The notes under the pieces are model-generated. The model had not been told where the DNA came from. It did not search any database and saw nothing but the letters and a program-made list of their open reading frames with translations. The position numbers were made by a program, and so were the translations under genes. DNA of 6,953 nucleotides, from positions 1 to 6,953 of the forward strand of contig JAEUVL010000381.1 of assembly GCA_016786965.1 (NCBI GenBank), written 5' to 3'. Below, piece after piece: positions 1 to 4,425 of this stretch (position 1 is its first letter; every line of letters starts with the position of its first letter). This DNA is from Chitinophagaceae bacterium (GTDB lineage Bacteria > Bacteroidota > Bacteroidia > Chitinophagales > Chitinophagaceae).

Positions 1-413
1 TAATACACTCTTGTTTCCCATTCATTGCCTTCTTCCCCTTCATGGAGGTAGTAGAACAGCAGGCGACCATCTTTGAATAAAAATTCTGATTGGGAAAAAA
101 GCGCCGAAGACTGGCGGCTGGTATTTACTTTCAGTAATACATTCTTCAGTGGCCGTTCCGCTGGTGGCAGGTGGTTGGGGTCATCATCGTACCAGAAATT
201 CACGGTGTCAGCATAGAGGCCAACGGCGGGCCAGCTTTTTCCATTTTTATTAATGATCCACTGGTTTTGGTACAGCGGTCCCTCATAGCCCTGATCAATG
301 GATTCGCCGATCTTTTTATTTACTTCAGTATAATGAGTGCGGATGGTGGCTTCTGTTTGTGCCATGCTAAAGGAATAACAAAACAGCAGGGCGGCAAGGA
401 GGACTATTTTCAT
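1..413 (-). CDS. Secreted protein of unknown function, N-terminal part (3' end outside window)
   Basis: The frame is open on the minus strand from an ATG at 413-411 to the window edge, giving 137 codons with no stop. The protein begins MKIVLLAALLFCYSFSMA and then QTEA. That is a typical Sec signal peptide: Lys2, a hydrophobic core at residues 3-15, and likely cleavage after Ala18. Cys12 lies inside the core without a good lipobox, so a lipoprotein is less likely. The mature part is polar and aromatic, with Trp and Tyr in short segments such as WPAVGLYADTVNFWYDDD, and looks like a small periplasmic or exported domain. I do not recognise the family. It lies 77 bases downstream of the response regulator on the same strand. 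A weak hairpin in that gap and a -7-like TACTTTTA at 440-433 suggest its own transcript, but read-through is possible. No Shine-Dalgarno sequence is visible. The reading frame and export are well supported; the function is unknown. Confidence 0.85.
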   Translation of the reverse strand, partial: MKIVLLAALLFCYSFSMAQTEATIRTHYTEVNKKIGESIDQGYEGPLYQNQWIINKNGKSWPAVGLYADTVNFWYDDDPNHLPPAERPLKNVLLKVNTSRQSSALFSQSEFLFKDGRLLFYYLHEGEEGNEWETRVY

Positions 414-443
414 TAGTAGTATTTAATGGTGGTAAAAGTAAGG

Positions 444-477
444 AGAAAAGAAATTGCCCCTGCCCGATCTGCCGGGG
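444..477 (-). terminator. Possible intrinsic terminator after the response regulator
   Basis: Read on the minus strand just after the response-regulator stop, CCCC (477-474) can pair with GGGG (460-457) around a 13-base loop that has some inner GC pairing potential. A T-rich stretch, AATTTCTTTTCT, follows at about 455-444. The stem is short and the T tract is interrupted, so this is a weak candidate. Its position between the two-component operon and the next gene is what makes it plausible. Confidence 0.35.
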
Positions 478-490
478 TAGCATCAGACCG

Positions 491-1168
491 CTATATCAAT
501 CCCTTTTCATAAGCCAATGCCAACGCCTGGGCCTTACTGTTCACATGTAGCTTGCCGTAGATATTCAACACATGTTTTTTAGCAGTGTTTGGACTGATAT
601 CAAGTTTATGGCCGATCTCTTTATATAGCATTCCCTGGATGAGGAGTTTTAATATTTCCTGTTCCCTTTCTGTGAGGTTGAAAGGTGTTTTTTCTTTTTC
701 GGACGTTTTTTTCTGCACCAGGGATACGGTATTGTTTTGCACTAATTGTAATATTTTATGTGCGATACCTGGTGAGATCGGCCCAACACCATTTTCATTC
801 ATTTGTATAAGCGTTCCGGCAATATTTTCGGCACTTTCTTCTTTTAATAAGTACCCGAATGCTCCTGCCTTAATAGCTCTGAATATTTTTTCCTCATCAT
901 CAAAAATGGTGAGCATTACATATTTTACAGAAGGATATAAATATGATCCTGCTGCCACAGCATCTACACCATCCATTTCAGGCATTTCCAGGTCCATTAA
1001 TACTACTGACGGATAATCCTCCGGAGACAGGTCTTTCATTTTTTCGAGAAAGTCTTTTCCATTCTCGGCAGTAAAACAAATTTCAAACCCGGCATGACGC
1101 AATAGCTTATCTTTTATAATACTCCTGTTGCTGGCTTTGTCATCTACTATGGCTATTCGTACAGGCAT
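491..1168 (-). CDS. NarL/FixJ-family response regulator (REC + LuxR HTH)
   Basis: This 225-residue protein is a DNA-binding response regulator, the likely phosphorylation partner of the kinase encoded just upstream. The REC domain covers about residues 1-120. It shows the acidic pair Asp9-Asp10, phosphoacceptor Asp59 in VVLMDLEMPEMDG, Thr87 after a hydrophobic strand, and Lys109 in the GYLLKE motif, so the phosphorylation site is complete. A linker of about 40 residues leads to a LuxR-type helix-turn-helix at about 163-220: LTEREQEILKLL, then YKEIGHKLDISPNTAKKHV. Length and domain order are normal for the family. The ATG at 1168 lies three bases after the kinase stop codon, so translation is probably coupled. 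Sites bound by NarL-type regulators are typically short inverted repeats. The paired palindromes at 4217-4232 and 4352-4367 are therefore candidate targets, but this is inference. The family is certain; the regulon is not shown. Confidence 0.97.
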   Translation of the reverse strand: MPVRIAIVDDKASNRSIIKDKLLRHAGFEICFTAENGKDFLEKMKDLSPEDYPSVVLMDLEMPEMDGVDAVAAGSYLYPSVKYVMLTIFDDEEKIFRAIKAGAFGYLLKEESAENIAGTLIQMNENGVGPISPGIAHKILQLVQNNTVSLVQKKTSEKEKTPFNLTEREQEILKLLIQGMLYKEIGHKLDISPNTAKKHVLNIYGKLHVNSKAQALALAYEKGLI

Positions 1169-1171
1169 ATA

Positions 1172-4100
1172 TTAAATAATAATACTGATGATGGTCCCTT
1201 TATCTTTTCCTGCTTTTATGGTCAGTTCAAAAGCTGATTCAGCGGCACGGTGTTCAATATTGTTTAACCCATTACCTCTTTCCATTTCCTTCATAGCAAG
1301 ATAGTCAAATCCTTTGCCATCATCTGTAATAGTGATTTTCCATCTGCTGCCGAGGGTTTCGCTCCATACTTTCACATTTTTTGGTGAAGCATGTTTGATA
1401 CTGTTAGATATCGCTTCTTGCACAATGCGTACTGCATTCAGTGCTTTGGTATAATGCAGCTTCATACCGGCAGGGGCTTCTCCTTCGAGGGTAAACTGTA
1501 TGTGATCATAATAGCGGCTGAATGGCTGGATGAAGTTCCGAATGCGTACGAGGCATTCATCAGCGGTGTATTCATCTTTCTTTAGTGCCCACACGGTTTC
1601 ACGAAGGGAGGTGATGATATCCTTGGAGGCGAATTTGAGGTCGCTGATCAGTTCGGAACGATTTTGTGCATTCTGTTCCAGCAGTTCTGTTTTATAAAGC
1701 ATTACATGTGCGTATGCACCGAGGCTGTCGTGAAGGTCTTTGGAGATGCGCTCCCGTTCCAGTTTCAGTTGCCGTTCCTGTTCCAATAGCTGCAATTGCC
1801 GGGCATATTTTCTTTTATTACGTTGGTTGATCAGAGTGGCGAGTATAGCGAGCAGGGTGATGATGGCGAGAGTGATGAACCACCATGTTTTCCAGAAAGG
1901 CGGTCGGATGATAATGCGTATTTCCTTCAGCGGTTTAGCTTCCTTGTCGAAGGAGCGGGAAGCGTACAGCTGGAGGGTGTATTTACCGGGTGGTAGTGAA
2001 TAGCGGATGGCTTGTAGCCCGCTGTTTTGTATCCACTCTTTGTCTATACCTGCCATTCTGTATTGGTAAATGTACTGGGCAGGGTTATTGTTGGCTATGG
2101 CGACAAAATCGAAGGAAAGCGAGTTTTGTTGGTAGCTGAGTGTCAGCCTCTCTGTCATCCAGGGGGCTGTCTCGCCGTTTACTTCTGTGTTGTTTACCCG
2201 GATACGGGTAACAAAGAGTTTGATCTGTTCATCAAAGCCGCTGATATCGGAGGGATAAAAACTGCTCACGCCGTTCATGCCACCGAAAAAGAGCTCGCCA
2301 TCTTCTGTTAAGGCTACCACGCCGGTGTTGAATTCATTTTCCTGCAGGCCATCTTCGCGGGTCAGGTGGAGTATTTTATTATCAGGGCTGATGCGGAAGA
2401 TGCCTTTATTGCTGCTGCACCAGAGATTGCCTCTGTTGTCAACAGCTATGGCATAGATACATTCATCGGGCAGGCCTTTCTCCCGATTCCATTGGTGGAG
2501 CAGTTTGCCGCTGCTGTCCGTGCGGAAGATGCCTTTATTGGTGCCCAGCAATATATTACCATTGGCTTCGGTGGCAAAGCAGCGTACGCCGGCAGTATTG
2601 GGAAAGGGTATTTTTTTTATTTCACGTAGTGATTGTCCGTCCACGAAAATGAGCTCGTCATTTTGGTGTGCAATCACTTTTCCACGATACCACAAACGGC
2701 CGAGGGTGTATTCGCCGGTAAGGCGGTAAGCGGTGGTTTTTGCCGTAGTAAGATCCGTCCGGAATAATTGTGTCATTGACTGCACGATGACTTCGTTGCC
2801 TTGTCGCCAGAGCGTACTGCCGAAGTAGTCAATGGGATGGGTGGGTGTATCAGCAAAGGCGATTGGCTGTTGGGTAAAGGATGACAGATCGCTGCGCAGT
2901 TTCCAGATGTTCTTTTGTCCCATTACAAAGAGGAGGTAATCATTGTTATTATCTTTCACGATAGCATTTACACCAAAGGGCAGTTTACTTCCCGGCAGTT
3001 TGGGTATACGGTGTACCAGCTGCTGGAGGGTATCAAACACAAAGAGTCCTGCCCTGCTGGTGCCCACCAGTATCCTGTTGTTTTTCTTATCCGGTAATAT
3101 ACCGATCACTGCATTTTCTTCTTTTGCAGAGGAACCATAGTATTTAACGGGATAGTTATTGCGGATCACTTTGCGGATGCCCCCGGTGATGGTTTGGATG
3201 TATAGGTTGCCGAGATTGTCTTCAATCATATTGGCAATACCAAGGTTGCCGGCAACCGGCTGGTTCTGGAAATTAACAATCTCTGATTTTAATACCCGCA
3301 GAGTGGAATCTGTTTCATACAGGTGGTTGTTGATGGATATGATATACTTTTCCTGCCAGCGGAGGATGTTGAAACGGGAAATGTATTGGTCTTTGTCTTT
3401 GCCGATAACGGGCAGTGTTTTGTTGGTGCCTGTTGCAAAATCCCAGCACTGAAGGGCATCGTTGTGTATATAATTATTATACAGTACTTTTTTTCCGGGC
3501 AGCAGGTGTAGCAGGAAGGCCGACCTGCCAGGAACAGAGGATGTCTGATGTAGTAGCTTCTTATTTTTCAGGTCCCAAAGGCAGATGGTATTGCCCATCC
3601 ACCAGGCGATGGTATGATCAACAATATTATCGCTGATTCGGGGAAGGTTTTCGGTGTTATGGGTATAAGAGGGCATACCGGTACGGATACTGCCTACCGG
3701 TGAATAAGAACCTGATTGGAGGGCGGTGATAGTGCCTGTTTCGTCGTACAGGTAAATGATATTGTCGTCTTCCCCGAGTATCAGCAGGTGCCGCTGCAGG
3801 GCAGGATTCTTTTTATAAACTTCTGTGAAGCGGTTGTTATCTGCCTCGTATTTCGAGATTCCTTTTGAATGACTGAGAAGAAAGTCGCCATTACTGCAGC
3901 GAAGAAACTTGACGAATTTATCATCTGGCAGGCCGGGCTGTATGGCGACTGTCCGAAAACTGTTGCCGTCAAACTGCTGAATACCATTGGGGTAGGATAT
4001 CCAGCAAAAATTATTTTTATCAATGGCTATATCCGAAAGGGTGCTCTGGAGCATTCCTTCGTTTACATTATAATGAAAGCTGTTGTACCTGTTAATCACC

Positions 4101-4174
4101 TGTGCTGATGTTCGGGCAACAAAGAAGCCTGTCAGGAGAAAGAGTATGTAAAAGCGTCTTCCCAGTTTATTGAT
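1172..4174 (-). CDS. Membrane sensor histidine kinase with Reg_prop propeller, Y_Y_Y and HisKA_3 domains
   Basis: Residue numbers start at the GTG at 4099-4097 (975 residues). Propeller-type Reg_prop repeats fill most of residues 1-620, clearest at 17-48 (WISYPNGIQQFDG) and 542-572 (GLPDECIYAIAVDNRGNLW). A Y_Y_Y domain follows at about 659-733, then a membrane helix at about 740-758, then a basic, Gln-rich coiled linker. The HisKA_3 motif is ERERISKDLHDSLG with phosphoacceptor His790. The HATPase domain has the N-box around Asn899, DDGKG at 926-930 and GNGLNN at 942-947, so the catalytic elements are complete. The propeller must lie in the periplasm, which needs a signal peptide. One is encoded in frame just upstream of the GTG but has no standard start codon, so the outer boundary given here is the ATC at 4174-4172; CTG at 4165-4163 is the alternative. 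The input half resembles Bacteroides hybrid two-component sensors, but here the regulator is a separate protein. The ligand is unknown. Confidence 0.95.
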   Translation of the reverse strand: MNKLGRRFYILFLLTGFFVARTSAQVINRYNSFHYNVNEGMLQSTLSDIAIDKNNFCWISYPNGIQQFDGNSFRTVAIQPGLPDDKFVKFLRCSNGDFLLSHSKGISKYEADNNRFTEVYKKNPALQRHLLILGEDDNIIYLYDETGTITALQSGSYSPVGSIRTGMPSYTHNTENLPRISDNIVDHTIAWWMGNTICLWDLKNKKLLHQTSSVPGRSAFLLHLLPGKKVLYNNYIHNDALQCWDFATGTNKTLPVIGKDKDQYISRFNILRWQEKYIISINNHLYETDSTLRVLKSEIVNFQNQPVAGNLGIANMIEDNLGNLYIQTITGGIRKVIRNNYPVKYYGSSAKEENAVIGILPDKKNNRILVGTSRAGLFVFDTLQQLVHRIPKLPGSKLPFGVNAIVKDNNNDYLLFVMGQKNIWKLRSDLSSFTQQPIAFADTPTHPIDYFGSTLWRQGNEVIVQSMTQLFRTDLTTAKTTAYRLTGEYTLGRLWYRGKVIAHQNDELIFVDGQSLREIKKIPFPNTAGVRCFATEANGNILLGTNKGIFRTDSSGKLLHQWNREKGLPDECIYAIAVDNRGNLWCSSNKGIFRISPDNKILHLTREDGLQENEFNTGVVALTEDGELFFGGMNGVSSFYPSDISGFDEQIKLFVTRIRVNNTEVNGETAPWMTERLTLSYQQNSLSFDFVAIANNNPAQYIYQYRMAGIDKEWIQNSGLQAIRYSLPPGKYTLQLYASRSFDKEAKPLKEIRIIIRPPFWKTWWFITLAIITLLAILATLINQRNKRKYARQLQLLEQERQLKLERERISKDLHDSLGAYAHVMLYKTELLEQNAQNRSELISDLKFASKDIITSLRETVWALKKDEYTADECLVRIRNFIQPFSRYYDHIQFTLEGEAPAGMKLHYTKALNAVRIVQEAISNSIKHASPKNVKVWSETLGSRWKITITDDGKGFDYLAMKEMERGNGLNNIEHRAAESAFELTIKAGKDKGTIISIII
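4100..4174 (-). other. In-frame signal peptide of the sensor kinase, without a standard start codon
   Basis: Reading the kinase frame upstream from the GTG at 4099 gives, from 4174, I-N-K-L-G-R-R, then FYILFLLTGFFVA, then RTSA and Gln. This is a textbook Sec signal peptide with a basic n-region, a hydrophobic core, and an Ala-type cleavage site before Gln. The frame is closed by TAA at 4180-4178, and no ATG, GTG or TTG lies between that stop and the GTG at 4099. The only possible initiators are the rare codons ATC (4174), CTG (4165) and ATA (4144). Starting at the GTG would remove the whole signal peptide and leave the propeller in the cytoplasm. Either a non-canonical start is used, an ATG has mutated to ATC, or the preceding run of six A is one base short. 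Confidence 0.8.
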
Positions 4175-4185
4175 TTTTTATAGCT

Positions 4186-4193
4186 CAAAATAA
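4186..4193 (-). promoter_or_regulatory. Candidate -7 element of the kinase/regulator operon
   Basis: TTATTTTG on the minus strand matches five of the six fixed positions of the Bacteroidota -7 consensus TAnnTTTG. It begins after 23 intervening bases downstream of the palindrome at 4217-4232. The -33 position reads GCGC rather than TTTG, which would fit a promoter that needs an activator. Transcription would start near 4181, leaving a leader of only about 7-16 bases before the possible ATC or CTG start codons. Confidence 0.4.
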
Positions 4194-4216
4194 GCAATAG
4201 CCTTTCAATAATGCGC

Positions 4217-4232
4217 TAATCCAAAGGGATTA
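4217..4232. promoter_or_regulatory. Palindrome box 1, putative operator facing the kinase operon
   Basis: TAATCC-AAAG-GGATTA is a perfect inverted repeat of 6 bp arms around 4 bases, a typical size for a dimeric helix-turn-helix site. It lies 23 bases upstream of the -7-like element of the minus-strand operon. Its centre would be at about -43 from the predicted start of transcription. The same palindrome occurs again at 4352-4367. The cognate protein is not shown; the regulator encoded at 1168-491 is one candidate. Confidence 0.5.
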
Positions 4233-4351
4233 TGTGGAGTACCGGCCATTCCACTCTGCTGCACAGGCTTTGAGCCAGGTGGCGTTCACCATTGCTGATG
4301 GGGATCACTATTACCCGGCTGCCACGTATGAAAAGCCATTACCCGAATTCC

Positions 4352-4367
4352 TAATCCAAATGGATTA
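4352..4367. promoter_or_regulatory. Palindrome box 2, putative operator facing the repeat-protein gene
   Basis: TAATCC-AAAT-GGATTA has the same perfect arms as box 1 and a different central tetrad. It directly abuts a TTTG that fits the -33 element of the plus-strand promoter. Its centre would be at about -43 if transcription starts near 4403. This is the usual place for an activator that contacts RNA polymerase next to the promoter. Confidence 0.5.
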
Positions 4368-4398
4368 TTTGCAGTGTTTACCATAAAAAATACATTCG
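4368..4398 (+). promoter_or_regulatory. Candidate promoter of the large secreted repeat protein
   Basis: TTTG at 4368-4371 and TACATTCG at 4391-4398 are separated by 19 bases. This matches the Bacteroidota arrangement of TTTG (-33) and TAnnTTTG (-7), with one mismatch in the -7 element. A start of transcription near 4403 would leave a leader of about 23 bases before the ATG at 4426. No Shine-Dalgarno sequence is visible, which is normal in this phylum. Confidence 0.5.
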
Positions 4399-4425
4399 AC
4401 ACCAATTCTGAACCAACTAACTGGA

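Larger units (their letters stand above)
4216..4375. repeat. Pair of 25-bp direct repeats bracketing the divergent intergenic region
   Basis: The 25 bases at 4216-4240 and at 4351-4375 match at 22 positions. Both begin CTAATCCAAA and differ at repeat positions 11, 19 and 22. Each copy contains the complete TAATCC-N4-GGATTA palindrome, and the mismatches leave both palindrome arms intact. The copies start 135 bp apart, which is close to 13 helical turns and also a multiple of three. Confidence 0.8.
4205..4384 (-). pseudogene. Nearly open frame with duplicated NPFGL peptide, possible coding remnant or dispersed repeat
   Basis: On the minus strand, an ATG at 4384-4382 opens a 32-codon frame that starts MVNTANNPFGLGIRV and stops at TGA (4288-4286). 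The same frame then continues for 26 codons to a second TGA at 4207-4205, ending TPHNPFGLAHY. The peptide NPFGL occurs in both halves, 45 codons apart, because the palindromes are copied in frame. The stretch looks richer in G and C than the AT-rich flanks. It could be a decayed short gene, a dispersed intergenic repeat, or spacer DNA that is open by chance. The plus strand is also open from 4201 to a TAA at 4384-4386. I do not recognise a family, and active translation is doubtful. Confidence 0.3.

Noticed and set aside
171..416. 81-codon open frame on the plus strand
   Set aside because: It lies antisense to the secreted protein at the left edge, which has a good signal peptide on the minus strand.
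585..1016. 143-codon open frame on the plus strand
   Set aside because: It is antisense to the response regulator, whose domains and catalytic residues are complete. The plus-strand translation is Ser/Phe/Cys-rich without domain features.
2027..2729. Several overlapping plus-strand frames of 74-94 codons
   Set aside because: All are antisense to the propeller and Y_Y_Y part of the kinase, whose frame is unbroken and matches known domains.
3781..4108. Short frames on both strands near the 5' end of the kinase
   Set aside because: They overlap the kinase in other frames, and the kinase frame shows the first Reg_prop repeat here.
4201..4386. Plus-strand open stretch ending at TAA 4384-4386, with a GTG at 4234
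   Set aside because: It has no ATG and no recognisable domain. It overlaps the promoter region of the downstream gene, so a gene is not supported.
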